64,000 bases of DNA from Magicicada septendecula (GCA_034769895.1 CM068367.1:317563986-317627985); one strand, 5' to 3'; positions 21,678-32,929 are shown, counted from the first letter of the stretch. Notes: generated from the letters alone by a model not told the origin. A program made the numbers and translations.

Positions 21678-23873
21678 TTAACCATTTTCAGTATCATTCA
21701 CAACACGGATTGATCCACTCGTATATTTTTCCCGTGGATTCTGTTGATTAAACTTGTCAATAAAATTCGCTATTGGATTGCCCCATTGCGGATCACTACC
21801 ATACATTTCAATATTATCGTATGTATATAGCCTCTCATCTTTATTACTGGGACCAGGATTAGACCCTTGATTTTTCCCATGGTCAACTCGTTTGTCCACT
21901 TTTCTTTGTGGCTGTTCATCGGGTCTCCTCGAATCCCTCTCATCAGCCATTAGATAATTTACTTGGGCTTGATTAGTTCTCTGATTGTCATTTGGTGGAT
22001 CTCCTGAGGGTATGTCCCTATTTCTATCTCCACTTCTGGACCTCCTATATTCGTCATGATCATTCCATTGTTGTCTGTTGTAGTTGTTTCTCTCATCCCT
22101 TCGATCATAATTTTGTCTCTGGTTAAAATACGGACGTCTTCCTTGGTAACTATTACTGTAATAATTGTTATTAGCATGTACATAATTAACTCTGGGCCGA
22201 TTCTCTCTTGGTGGTTCATTCTTCCGCTCCTCGGTATTCCCTGACCTCCATCTACTTCTCCTATAATAAGATTCCTGTTCATAATTTTCTAGCAGCGTCT
22301 CCATGCCTCCAATAGTTTTGATTTGTCCACTCAAGCGTGCACTGATGATCTTTTCTTCAAAATGATACGCCATTTTGGTCACTAGACACTCTTCAGGTAT
22401 CTTAGGGTCTAGATACTTGGCGATACACACCTTCCCTAAAAAGTAAGCAGTAGGTGTTTGTCCCACTGTACGGTCATACCTACCATGACAGATATCGTCC
22501 CTAATAATGTTTTGTACTGATTCTGACCAGTACTTAAGTTTGAACATAGTTTTGAAACCCTCATAATCACACACCTCGTTCCTAATTGCAGTCCACCAAT
22601 TATCATTGATATTTTTGAACGATTCGTCTAATAGACCTTTTATCATATTCCATCGATTCTCCTTTGATCTGTTCAAAATTTCATCTACTCTCCCTAAAAA
22701 TTCAAGTGGGTTTCTGCGATAATCTCGAAAGTTTACACTTTCCTTATTGTCTGGATAAACATTATGACTGTTGCATGCAGATCTAGCACTTATTCTATCT
22801 ACATCACATTGAAAATTGGTTTGTATTTGTTGCAAACTATCTAATTTCTCTGCTTGGCTATCACATTGATTTTTTACATTCTCTACAGTTTTATGAAACT
22901 CTGAAAATTTACAGTTTAGACTGCTTTTAATGCTATCTAACTGGTCATTATTTTCTTGTCGTATGGCCATTACACGAACTTGGTTATCTTGTTCTTCTTT
23001 TTCCATTCTTGCCTCAACTCCTGTTTTAATTAGTTCCATTTTCTCTTCAGTTTTATCTAATCTTTGGTTAGTTTCCATTAATTTCTTCTCTGCCTCTTCC
23101 TTATATTCATCTACTCTTTGGCTTAACGTATTATTGACCAGTTCAATTTTACCTTCTAGACTATCTCTTAATTCCTTGTTGAAATTCTCCATCTTACCCT
23201 CAATTTGTTTTAAATTCTCATTATTCTCTTCAAATTTTGCATTCATCTCTTCTCTTTGTCCTTCAACCGCTTCCTTCAGTTCATGGTATCGTTCATTCAT
23301 AGTTTGTTTTAAGTTTTCCTCCTGTTTCTTAAAATTCTCCTTATTTTCCTCATTGGTTTGTTTCAAGGCTTCCTCCTGTCTCCTAAAATTTTCTTTATTT
23401 TCCTCATTGGTTTGTTTCAAGGCTTCCTCCTGTTTTCTAAAATTTTCATCTATTTTGTTATTGGTTTGCTTTGAAGTTTCCTCCTGTTTTCTATAATTTT
23501 CATCTATTTTGTTATTGGTTTGCTTTGAAGTTTCCTCCTGTTTTCTAAAATTTTCATCTATTTTGTCATTGGTTCGCTTATTATCTTCCTGTATCTTGTT
23601 ATTCCCTTCCATTATAATTCTTAACATCTCCTGTATGCTTATATCTTCTTTTTGGTTGGATTTATTTGGTTGATCCCCTTGGGCATCCTCTTCAATTATT
23701 TCCGTTTCCGTATCCATAACTACTTCGGTTTCTTCTGTATCACCTGTCTGTTGGTCCATTTCACTGTCCGTGACTAATTCTATTTCTTGTTCCTGTCTAC
23801 CTTCTTCAATCTCCTTTTCTTCTGCCCTCTTCTTCGATTTTCCTCGGGTATTAGGCATTTCTTGTTTTCTCAT
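21678..23873 (-). CDS. gag: Gag-like protein, 731 residues, with long coiled coil and 18-residue repeats
   Basis: The first ATG in frame is at 23873; the frame is open for three more codons upstream without an ATG. The N-terminus is basic (RGKSKKRAEEK), then acidic. From about residue 95 to 190 there are five copies of an 18-residue repeat built on KQTNNKIDENFRKQEE (54 bp in DNA), continuing as coiled coil to about 350. Residues about 380-550 look like a retrotransposon capsid, with FRDYRRNPLEFLGRVDEIL, then WWTAIRNEV, and FKTMFKLKYWSESVQN. The tail is Arg/Asn/Tyr-rich (RRSRW, GRRPYFNQRQNYDRR), probably nucleic-acid binding in place of a CCHC zinc knuckle, which is absent. No stops interrupt it. 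The protein would form particles packaging the element RNA. Confidence 0.85.
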   Translation of the reverse strand: MRKQEMPNTRGKSKKRAEEKEIEEGRQEQEIELVTDSEMDQQTGDTEETEVVMDTETEIIEEDAQGDQPNKSNQKEDISIQEMLRIIMEGNNKIQEDNKRTNDKIDENFRKQEETSKQTNNKIDENYRKQEETSKQTNNKIDENFRKQEEALKQTNEENKENFRRQEEALKQTNEENKENFKKQEENLKQTMNERYHELKEAVEGQREEMNAKFEENNENLKQIEGKMENFNKELRDSLEGKIELVNNTLSQRVDEYKEEAEKKLMETNQRLDKTEEKMELIKTGVEARMEKEEQDNQVRVMAIRQENNDQLDSIKSSLNCKFSEFHKTVENVKNQCDSQAEKLDSLQQIQTNFQCDVDRISARSACNSHNVYPDNKESVNFRDYRRNPLEFLGRVDEILNRSKENRWNMIKGLLDESFKNINDNWWTAIRNEVCDYEGFKTMFKLKYWSESVQNIIRDDICHGRYDRTVGQTPTAYFLGKVCIAKYLDPKIPEECLVTKMAYHFEEKIISARLSGQIKTIGGMETLLENYEQESYYRRSRWRSGNTEERKNEPPRENRPRVNYVHANNNYYSNSYQGRRPYFNQRQNYDRRDERNNYNRQQWNDHDEYRRSRSGDRNRDIPSGDPPNDNQRTNQAQVNYLMADERDSRRPDEQPQRKVDKRVDHGKNQGSNPGPSNKDERLYTYDNIEMYGSDPQWGNPIANFIDKFNQQNPREKYTSGSIRVVNDTENG

Positions 23874-23949
23874 AACTGCCAACGATAATTAGATTTTTTG
23901 ATATATATTTTTTATTAAATATCAAAATTCTTTTCTAATTACCGCCCTT

Positions 23950-24230
23950 TTACGTTGAGCGCCAATTTGTAACGTACCGCTTTAATAGAGGCATTCACCA
24001 CTTACGAGTATCTTGCAATTACAAGCTTTGTTAATTCCGTCCCACAGTTGTACGCCAATTTTGTAACGTACCGCTTAATGTGAGGTGTTATTTAGCGAAA
24101 CGTCAGTCTGAGTCAAGCCCCAAATGTTGGGTTCGCCAAATCTGTAACGTACCGCTTTTTGAGGTGTTGTATAGTTAAATCCTGCCCCACGTTGTACGCG
24201 TCAATTCTATAACGTACCGCTTTATTCGTG
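23950..24230 (-). repeat. Reiterated U5-end/primer-binding-site modules
   Basis: Read on the minus strand, AAGCGGTACGTTACA (or a one-base variant) followed within 2-5 bp by a TTGGCG...CAAC primer-site-like sequence occurs four times, with LTR ends at 24208, 24143, 24062 and 23968. The primer-like parts are TTGACGCGTACAACGTGGGG, TTGGCGAACCCAACATTTGG, TTGGCGTACAACTGTGGGAC and TTGGCGCTCAACG. The first three LTR ends recur in the 3' LTR (18619, 18554, 18473); the fourth is internal only. The duplicated LTR boundary shows that the site next to 24062 was the one used last. Confidence 0.75.
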
Positions 24231-26050
24231 AGGTGTGCACTTGCGAAAGTGTTATTATATGCCTCACGCAGTATGCGTCACTTTTGAATTATACTAACTG
24301 ACGTTTTAACCGGTATAAATAAAGGATTTCGTTTATCTTGTTTTACTCAATCTAAAAGAAATCGAGAGTGTGTGATTTGGGGTCAAGGAGGTAATTTGTT
24401 CAGCCTTATTCAGAAGAGAGAGTAAGTATCATTATTGCCCCTCTGTTGTGACGATTCCTTCTGTATGTTGTGCTGAAATTTTCATTAACTACCCACTACA
24501 ATAAATTATAACACGTTATAATTCAATATTAATTTTCAATAATATGGCTTTATTGATTATTGACTTTTGTCTCCAGCCACCAAAGTATAGGTATCACAAT
24601 TAATCTTTTTAAAAATAAAACATCATCTCGTCTTTACCGAGTAAACATAGATCTGTCTAAAGAACAAAACATATATGTTGTTATTTAACCAATATTACGC
24701 TATAATAAAATACATCAGTTATTACATAATTCTTATTAATTCCCCAGGGTTCAGGGTGAAGTCTTTGTGTTATGAGAGTGTCAGAAATGGCTAATTGCTA
24801 CGCTTTACAAACATAAAAAATTAATAAATAATTTTGTTTATTTTTTAAATGTTACATAGTTTCCGGAATTGCCGTAAGAGAGCAGCATGTATTTGTTTAC
24901 TTTTGAAAGAAACATGATAAAATGAATATTTTTTCGTTCTATTTCACTATTAAAAAACGAGTTTTCTTCTGTATTTATTACGAAAAATGTTTATATTACC
25001 TCGCTCCGTGTTGTCCTTACTGGATTGAAGTTTTATTCTGTGACGAGGTACGTCTTGCGTTATTATTTCCTTTTCATTTTCGAATATTTTTCTGATTGTC
25101 TATTAGACGTAGGCCGAATTATATTGGATCCTCAGAATGGTTTCATCCACTGGTTTTTAATGTATAACACCTTTTAATTTGGATTCCTCAGGTATAATTT
25201 GTTAGTATTCACTTTGTTTATTACTCTTGCGTGAATTTCGCCTCCTCCAACGTCCAAAAAAGGTTATTTTTTATAATTTTTGTCGCATCGATTCTTCAAC
25301 TCTCTGGTTCAGTTCAAAATTTTTTATCTTATATTAACAATACTTGTTATTTTTCATCACTCTTAGTAACACATAGTATTTTTATTATGTAGGCAGTTTG
25401 TGATTATTACAAATTTATATTTTTATTTATGGAAAATAATTCCCTTCCATTCCGGTTTATTTACTAATTTAATTCACATAATATGTTTTGGTTAATTTTT
25501 TTATGATCTTGTATATAAATATTTTATCATTTTATTATCATTAAATAAATTTATATATTATTTATTTAGTATCGAATAGTGTTCATACCCGGTACTACTT
25601 CCTGTTGTCCTTTCCTTCCTAGGATTATTTTAATTTTATATTATCTTTGGTAGTTAAAATTTTTATATCTTTTAAAATTAACCCTGGGTTTTCTTACAAT
25701 CTAACATAATTATTTGAAACAATATAATATTAACTTGGGTATAACAAATTTTGGTTCATACAATATAAATTACAATAAATAAATAAAATCACAAAAATCA
25801 ATTAGTACTATTACATACTACTTCCATAGTTTTATCCTATCCAAAACATACAGCACAGTTTAGTAATACATTAATTTCACTTTGGTTTTTTCACCTCAAT
25901 GGGTGCACTAGAACTCACTTCGCACTATATACCACTCGAATTGTTTATTATGTGGAGTGATATAATTAAATTTTGAGCGAGCTTTAGTTCTACCCATTTC
26001 TGACTTTTATTCTCATGACTTACTTTATTGGGACCGGGTTATGTACCGTT

Positions 26051-26053
<3 letters not shown>
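24062..26053 (-). repeat. 5' LTR of the gag-only element
   Basis: 1992 bp partner of 18473-20464. In element orientation it starts TGTAACGGTACATAACCCGG and carries the tandem modules at its 3' end. Confidence 0.93.

Positions 26054-26083
<30 letters not shown>
26054..26083. repeat. TA microsatellite
   Basis: About 15 TA units, the right half of the TA-rich target into which the gag-only element inserted. Confidence 0.95.
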
Positions 26084-26086
<3 letters not shown>

Positions 26087-26785
26087 TAAAATTAATGGCT
26101 TGTATAAGTTAATGATTGATCTCCATTAAGTAGTGCTCAAGTTTCCAAAGTTTTAATATTATGATGTCCGTAATTAAAACGTCAGAGCAGGTTTAGTGTG
26201 TATGAGGGTACACCGTGGACAAAAATTTTCCACATTTCCTATTGAGCGTTGCTTAGAGTAAAGCTGCGAATCTACAGTGTACGTTTCACAGAACAAACAC
26301 GTGGAAAAGAATGAGCGCTCCGAAGTCACTCATGGACCCTCAGCATCTTCCAGAGGGTTCATTCCCTCAAGACGAAAATTCTGTCTATGAACCGTTCCTC
26401 TGCAAAACACGTGCAGTTACACTGCCCAGCGATCCACAGGAAGCAAATCGCTATCCACGCTGGATAATTTTTTGGCTTGCACGCGTTATGTTGGTGTGGG
26501 TTTCGGCACTTTCCATTTAAAAAGCGTGCAAATGTAAGAAAATCAACATGAGTGAGGCCAGAAATAACGCCAATTTTGTGTGTGTGTGTGTGTGTGTCTT
26601 CCCTGCCTTTTTATTGCAGAAATCATAATAATAAAATGGAAACGTAAACATTACATAATTGAGATATGCTTGCCTGCTACGAACGATATATTTTCACTCA
26701 TACATGATTTACACTAAAATGAAAAAATTATAATTTTATTGCCTGGCAACAAAATTATTTTATTTTTAACAATTACCATTGTTTG
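26084..26785 (+). repeat. X module (possible captured sequence), plus copy
   Basis: A GC-richer block repeated in inverse orientation at 32930-33632 and in part near 28820-28990 and 34736-34900. It holds the frame 26311-26520 (69 codons from ATG, with PKSLMDPQHLPEG and FLCKTRAVTLPSDPQ), followed by a TG run and an AT-rich link into the core repeats. In the other copy the ATG reads AGG and the frame is shifted. A captured gene fragment carried by the repeat is possible; I recognise no family. Confidence 0.6.
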
Positions 26786-26789
26786 AATA

Positions 26790-27480
26790 AGTTTAAATGA
26801 ATTTTCAAGTACTTTACTGTTGTTAAAACGTAAAAGGTTGCAGGTAAACTACCCCTTCCCCCCTAACCGATCTTCACCAAAATCAAAACTCCTTGAGATC
26901 TCTACAATTCAGGGACGTATGAAAAAATTATTTGATTCTGTTTGAATTTGCGGCTGTTATCGTTTGCCATAGAAAATTACCCTTGATAAAAAAACGTTGC
27001 GGGTAAACTACCCCTTCCCCTTAACCGATCTTCACCAAAAACAATAGGTCTTGAGTACTCTACAAATCAGGGCTGTATGCAAAAAATTATTTGATTCTGT
27101 TTGAATTTGCGGCTGTTATCGTTTGCCATAGAAAATACCCTTGTTAAAACATAAAACGTTGCAGGTAAACTACCCCTTTCCCTTAACCGATAATCACCAA
27201 AAACAATAGGTCTTGAGAACTCTACAATTCAGGACTGTATGCGAAACATTATTTGATTCTGTTTGAATTTGCGACTGTTATCGTTTGCCAAAAAAAAAAA
27301 AAAAATTACCCTTGATAAAAAAAACCGTTGCAGGTAAACTCCCCTTTCCCTCAACCGATCTTCACCAAAACAATAGGTCGTGAGTACTCTACAAATCAGG
27401 GCTGAATGCAAAAAATTATTTGATTCTGTTTGAATTTGCGGCTGTTATCGTTTGCCATAGAAAAAAATCTACAGACAGAC
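26790..27480 (+). repeat. Core-repeat array, about 4 units plus GACA tail
   Basis: Four ~162-bp units, then AAATCTACAGACAGACAGAC at about 27465-27485, then the conserved sequence leading to the hairpin at 27583-27605. Confidence 0.8.
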
Positions 27481-27489
27481 AGACACTTT

Positions 27490-27660
27490 TTGAAAAACGA
27501 CTTTTTTCATGTTTTGAGTGTAGTATAATCAGAATCTGCAATAACCTCGAACACAATTTTTTTTGCCATCACCATACTTCCATTTCCTTAAGGAACATGG
27601 AAGTAAAAAAATCGTGTTCGAGATTTTTGCAGATTCTGATTGTACTACCCTCAAAATATG
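27490..27660. repeat. Terminal hairpin module (E module), inverted pair
   Basis: GACTTTTTTCATGTTTTGAG starts a ~110-bp segment ending in the palindrome CTTCCATTTCCTTAAGGAAC...GGAAG. The same segment follows in reverse, so 27495-27655 is an imperfect hairpin. Confidence 0.75.
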
Positions 27661-27662
27661 AA

Positions 27663-27971
27663 AATATCGGTATGGAGAACCATACATGACTTCCATATTC
27701 TAAGATTTATATTTAAAATCATTTTCAAAATGAAATATTACCAGAGAAACTACTTCTTTCTACTTACTGCTTCAGCCTTAACCACAGTACTGTGGGCACT
27801 AACGTATACCACCTCACGTTATCGCACTCGATTTTCACTGATGATGGAAGTCGATGGCATTGCCGAAATGTCTGGTTTTGTAGAAAACATTGGACTACGG
27901 CCAAATATCCCGGGAAGGAATTTTAACAAAAACTACTTCTTTGTTGCCGATAACGTTGTACACATATATAT
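27663..27971 (+). repeat. A module, copy 5
   Basis: Full copy. The core CTGATGA is at 27838-27844, and GAAATGTC replaces GAAACGTC. It is followed by a hAT-like block. Confidence 0.75.
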
Positions 27972-28797
27972 CTGTGGCGAAGTTACATGGAGGCAATTGA
28001 GGCAATGCCTACCCTAAAAAATTCTGTAGAATAAAAATTATAAATACGTATGAACTACATAACGTAAAGATTATACATTGTTACTGCGACTGTCAAATTT
28101 ATTAAACCGAAACGTGCTTTATTGAGCGACCGCTAGATGGTGACAGGTGAGATTCGGCATAGTTCGTTTAAAGCGAATGAGGCAACCTGAACTTGCCTCA
28201 GCGTTTTTTGTATACATCGTATGTAAGCAATGTAGTGGTGTGATAGGGAAGTGTAGGGAGGGGGGATTGTCCCGCGCTGTACACATAGAGCGTTGAGGCA
28301 TGCCTCACTTCTGTGGTCCAAACAATTAAGTTAAAGCGCCTGTGTTGTTTCTAAGTGTTTATTTAATGCGGTTATTAAAAGTGTCACTGTTATTCCGCTG
28401 AACTAACAGATGATCAAGATTGTTATTTGAATTATTTGTAACATTAAACATATATATAGAAACTAATCAAGTTTAAAAATTTGAAGTTCAATCAGTTGTA
28501 TTATTGTGTATGACTAATACAAGGATTGTTCAATAGACACACGTATAGAGCTGTAAAGCATTTTTTATTCAACGATTTTAAAAGAAGTCTCCAATAACAT
28601 TAAGACATGAGTTCCACTGTTGCACTAACCTGTAGATTCCCTGCTAGTAAAATTCTTACGGCTGTTTGTGGAACCATTCGGTTACAGCAAACTCTACCTC
28701 AGCATCCGATTTGACCCACCGTCCTTTTAGTGATTCCTTAAAAAAAATTTAAGATAAGATTTTTGCCTACCCATTCATTAACTACTAGCTTCGCCAG
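27972..28797. mobile_element. Possible non-autonomous hAT-like element holding a mariner fragment
   Basis: The left end CTGTGGCGAAGTTACATGGA and the reverse complement of the right end, CTGGCGAAGCTAGTAG, share TGGCGAAG, and both lead into GGCA/GGTAGGC motifs. No 8-bp flanking duplication is visible, so the limits are tentative. Inside lies a mariner C-terminal relic. Confidence 0.35.
28560..28745 (-). pseudogene. Mariner transposase C-terminal relic
   Basis: Minus-strand translation reads LKGRWVKSDAEVEFAVTEWF near 28700, then GIYRLVQQWNSCLNVIGDFF near 28600. This matches the mariner C-terminal pattern (FF..GI.KLV.RW.KC...GDY). Two in-frame stops separate the parts. The rest of the gene is missing. 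Confidence 0.65.
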
Positions 28798-28814
28798 TAA
28801 GCAAATTGATGTCC

Positions 28815-28921
28815 ATTTTTTCGGCATGCACGCGTTATGTTGGTGTGGGTTTCGGCACTTTCCATTTAAAAAGCGTGCAAACGTAAGAAAATAAACATGA
28901 GTGAGGCCAGAAATAACGTGA

Positions 28922-28962
<41 letters not shown>

Positions 28963-29090
28963 GGTTGTGTCTTACCTGCCTTTTTATTGCCGTATTAAAT
29001 GAAAAATATTATATTACATTAAAATGACAAAATTTTAATTTTATTGCCTGGCAACAAAATTATTTTATTTTTAACAATTACCATTGTTTC
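28815..29090 (+). repeat. Partial X module with GT microsatellite
   Basis: Begins TTCGGCATGCACGCGTTATG, matching the last third of the X module, then a GT run at about 28924-28960, then CTTACCTGCCTTTTTATTGC and the AT-rich link to the core repeats. Confidence 0.75.
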
Positions 29091-29094
29091 AAAA

Positions 29095-29970
29095 AGTTTA
29101 AATAAATTTTCAAGTACTTTACTCTTGTTAAAACGTAAAAGGTTGCAGGTAAACTACCCCTTCCCCTTAACTGATCTTCACCAAAATCGAAAGTCATTGA
29201 GACCTCTACAATTCAGGGACGTATGCAAAAAATTATTTGATTCTGTTTGAATTTGCGGCAGTTATCGTTTGCCATAGAAAATACGCTTGATAAAAAAACG
29301 TTGCAGGTAAACTACCCCTTCCCCTTAACCGATCTTCACCAAAAACAATAGGTCTTGAGTACTCTACAAACCAGGGCTGCATGCAGAAAATTGTTTGATT
29401 CTGTTTGAATTTGCGGCTGTTATCGTTTGCCATAGAAAATACCCTTGTTAAAAAAACGTTGTAGGTAAACTAACCCTTTCCCTTAACCGATCTTCACCAA
29501 AAACAATAGGTCTTGAGAACTCTACAATTTAGGGCAGTATGCAAATAATCTTTGATTCTGTTTGAATTTGCAGCTGTTATCGTTTGCCATAGGAAATACC
29601 CTTGTTAAAACATAAAACGTTACAGGTAAACTACCCCTTTCCGTTAACCGATCTTCACCAAAAACAATAGGTCTTGAGAACTCTACAATTCAGGGCTGTA
29701 TGCGAAACATTATTTGATTCTGTTTGAATTTGCGGCTGTTATCGTTTGCCAAAAAAAAAAAATTTCCCTTGATAAAAAAAAACCGTTGCAGGTAAACTAC
29801 CCCTTTCCCTCAACCGATCTTCACCAAAAATAATAGGTCGTGAGTACTCTACAAATCAGGGCTGCATGCAAAAAATTATTTGATTCCGTTTGAATTTGCG
29901 GCAGTTATCGTTTGCCATAGAAAAAATCTACAGACACAGACAGACAGACACACACACACACACACACACT
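29095..29970 (+). repeat. Core-repeat array, about 5 units plus GACA/CA tail
   Basis: Five ~162-bp units, ending with GACAGACAGACACACACACA at about 29938-29968. Confidence 0.8.
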
Positions 29971-29984
29971 TTTCGGAAAACGAC

Positions 29985-30265
29985 TTTTTTCATGTTTTGA
30001 GTGTAGTACAATCAGAATCTGCAATAATGTCGAACACGATTTTTTTTGCCATCACCATACTTCCATTCCTTAAGGAATATGGAAGTAAAATATCGGTATG
30101 GAGAACCATACATGACTTCCATATTCTAAGATTTATATTTAAAATCATTTTCAGCCAAACAGCCAGGCTGTGTCTTACCTGCATTTTTATTGCTGTATTA
30201 AATGAATAATATTATATTACATTAAAATGAAAAAATTATAATTTTATTGCCAATTTTATTCCATG
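29985..30265 (+). repeat. E module followed by an A-module head with alternative body
   Basis: E hairpin ends at about 30090. The next ~65 bp (ATCGGTATGGAGAACC to TTAAAATCATTTTC) are the A head, but the body is the alternative one (CAGCCAGGCTGTGTCTTACC, then an AT-rich link). The same head and body combination occurs at 36286 and, reversed, at 31545-31645. Confidence 0.7.
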
Positions 30266-30269
30266 GAGA

Positions 30270-30640
30270 GTTTGCCATAGAAAAAAAATCTACAGACACA
30301 CACACAGACAGACACACACACACACAGACACTTTTCGGAAAACGACTTTTTTTCATGTTTTGAGTGTAGTACAATCAGAATCTGCAATAATCTCGAACAC
30401 GATTTTTTTTGCCATCACCATACTTCCATTCCTTAAGGAATATGGAAGTAAAATGACTTTTTTACTTCCATATTCCTTAAGGAATGGAAGTATGGTGATG
30501 GCAAAAAAAATCGTGTTCGAGATTATTGCAGATTCTGATTCTACTACACTCAAAACATGAAAAAAAGTCGTTTTCCGAAAAGTGTCTGTGTGTGTGTCTG
30601 TCTGTAGATTTTTTTTCTATGGCAAACGATAACTGCCGCA
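30270..30640. repeat. Near-perfect palindrome with ~180-bp arms
   Basis: Arms of about 180 bp meet around a spacer of about 4 bp near 30455. Each arm holds TTTGCCATAGAAAA, a GACA/CA run, the E module and the hairpin CTTCCATTCCTTAAGG. From here the core repeats switch to the minus orientation. Confidence 0.85.
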
Positions 30641-31425
30641 AATTCAAACAGAATCAAATAATTTTTTGCATGCAGCCCTGATTTGCAGAGTACTCGCGAC
30701 CTATTGTTTTTGGTGAAGATCGGTTGAGGGAAAGGGGTAGTTTACCAGCAACGTTTTTTTAACAAGGGTATTTTCTATGGCAAACGATAACAGCCGCAAA
30801 TTCAAACAGAATCAAATAATGTTTCGCATACAGCCCTGAATTGTAGAGTTCTCAAGATCTGTTGATTTTGGTGAAGATCGGTTAAGGGAAAGGGGTAGTT
30901 TACCTGTAACGTTTTATGTTTTAACAAGGGTATTTCCTATGGCAAACGATAACAGCCGCAAATTCAAACAGAATCAAAAGATTATTTGCATACAGCCCTA
31001 AATTGTAGAGTTCTCAAGACCTATTGTTTTTGGTGAAGATCGGTTGAGGGAAAGGGGTAGTTTACCTGCAACGTTTTTTTAACAAGGGTATTTTCTATGG
31101 CAAACGATAACAGCCGCATATTCAAACAGAATCAAATAATGTTTTGCATACAGCCCTGATTTGTAGAGTACTCTAGACCTATTGTTTTTGGTGAAGATCG
31201 GTTAAGGGGAAGGGGTAGTTTACCTGCAACGTTTTTTTATCAAGCGTATTTTCTATGGCAAACGATAACAGCCGCAAATTCAAACAGAATCAAATAATTT
31301 TTTGCATACGTCCCTGAATTGTAGAGGTCTCAATGACTTTCGATTTTGGTGAAGATCGGTTAAGGGGAAGGGGTAGTTTACCTGCAACCTTTTACGTTTT
31401 AACAAGAGTAAAGTACTTGAAAATT
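30603..31425 (-). repeat. Core-repeat array, about 5 units, reversed
   Basis: Units read as GAAGATCGGTTAAGGGAAAG, GGGGTAGTTTACCTGCAACG and so on. It mirrors the array at 29095-29935 across the palindrome. Confidence 0.8.
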
Positions 31426-31905
31426 TATTTAAACTTTTTGAAACAATGGTAATTGTTAAAAATACAATAATTTTGTTGCCAGGCAATAAAATTATAAATT
31501 TTTCATTTTAATGTAATATAATATTTTTCATTTAATACAGCAATAAAAAGGCAGGTAAGACACAGCCTGGCTGTTTGGGTGAAAATGATTTTAAATATAA
31601 ATCTTAGAATATGGAAGTCATGTATGGTTCTCCATACCGATATTTACTTACATGTTCCTTTAGGAAATGGAAGTATGGTGATGACAAAACAAATCGTGTT
31701 CGAGATTATTGCAGATTCTGATTGTACTACACTCAAAACATGAAAAAAAATCATTTTACTTCCATGTTCCTTAAGGAAATGGAAGTATGGTGATGGCAAA
31801 AAAAATCGTGTTCGAGATTATTTGCAGATTCTGATTGTACTACACTCAAAACATGAAAAAAGTCATTTTTCGAAAAGTGTCTGTGTGTGTGTCTGTCTAT
31901 CTGTA
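31426..31905 (-). repeat. Reversed link, A-module head and two E modules
   Basis: AT-rich link and GCAGGTAAGACACAGCCTGG body, then the A head reversed (ends at about 31645), then two E modules with hairpins at about 31641-31672 and 31762-31790, then a GT/GTCT run. Confidence 0.7.
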
Positions 31906-32905
31906 GATTTTTTTCTATGGCAAACGATAACAGCCGCAAATTCAAACAGAATCAAATAATTTTTTGCATGCAGCCCTCATTTGTAGAGAACTCAAGACCC
32001 AATGTTTTTGGTGAAGATCGGTTAAGGGAAAGGGGTAGTTTACCTGCAACGGGTTTTTTTAAATCAAGGGTAATTTTTTTCTATGTCAAACGATAACAGC
32101 CGCAAATTTATACAGAATCTACTACTCTTTTGCATACAGCCCTGAATTGTAGAGTTTCAAGACCTGTTGTTTTAGGTGAAGATCGGTTTAGGGAAATGGG
32201 TAGTTTACCTGCAACGTTTTATGTTTTAACAAGGGTATTTTCTATGGCAAACGAAAACAGCCGCAAATTCTAACAGAATCAAATAAGTTTTTGCATACAG
32301 CCCTGATTTGTAGAGTACTCATGACCTGTTGTTTTTGGTGAAAATCGGTTAAGGGAAACGGGTAGTTTACCTGCTACGTTTTATGTTTTAACAAGGGTAT
32401 TTTCTATGACAAACGATAACAGCCGCAAATTCAAACAGAATCAAATAATTTTTTGCATACAGCTCTGAATTGTAGAGTACTCAAGACCTATTGTTTTCGG
32501 AGATCGGTTAAGGGAAAGGGGTAGTTTACCTGCAGCGTTTTTTTATCAAGGGTAATTTTGTTTTGGCAATCTATAACAGCCGCAAATTCAAACAGAATCA
32601 AATAATGTTTTGCATACAGCCCTGAATTGTAAAGTTCTCAAGACCTTTTGGTTTTGGTGAAGATCGGTTAAGGGAATAGGGTAGTTTACCTGCAACATTT
32701 TATATTTTAACAAGGGTAATTTTTTCTATGACGAACGGAAACTGCCGCATATTGACACAGAATCAAATAATTTTTTGCTTACATCCCTGAATTGTAGTGA
32801 TCTCAAGGCCTTTTGATTTTGGTGAAGATCGGTTAAGGGGAAGGGGTAGTTTACCTGCAACAATTTACGTTTTAACAACAGTAAAGTACTTGAAAATTCA
32901 TTTAA
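31906..32905 (-). repeat. Core-repeat array, about 6 units, reversed
   Basis: Six units, one lacking part of the GGTGAAGATCGG motif (near 32500). Confidence 0.8.
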
Positions 32906-32929
32906 ACTTTTTCAAACAATGGTAATTGT

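Larger units (their letters stand above)
18473..26053 (-). mobile_element. Gag-only LTR retrotransposon, 7.6 kb, very young
   Basis: Two 1992-bp direct repeats (18473-20464 and 24062-26053), TGTAACG...CGTTACA on the plus strand, surround 3.6 kb with one minus-strand gene, so the 5' LTR is the right-hand one. By eye the LTRs differ at only about four positions (roughly 0.2%). The flanks are TA microsatellite, so the target duplication cannot be read. A G7 polypurine tract (20466-20485, read on the minus strand) precedes the 3' LTR. No protease, reverse transcriptase, RNase H or integrase is encoded, so movement must use enzymes from a relative. Confidence 0.92.

Noticed and set aside
22930..23496. 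188-codon plus-strand frame rich in Ser and Phe
   Set aside because: Exact antisense of the Gag coiled-coil repeats.
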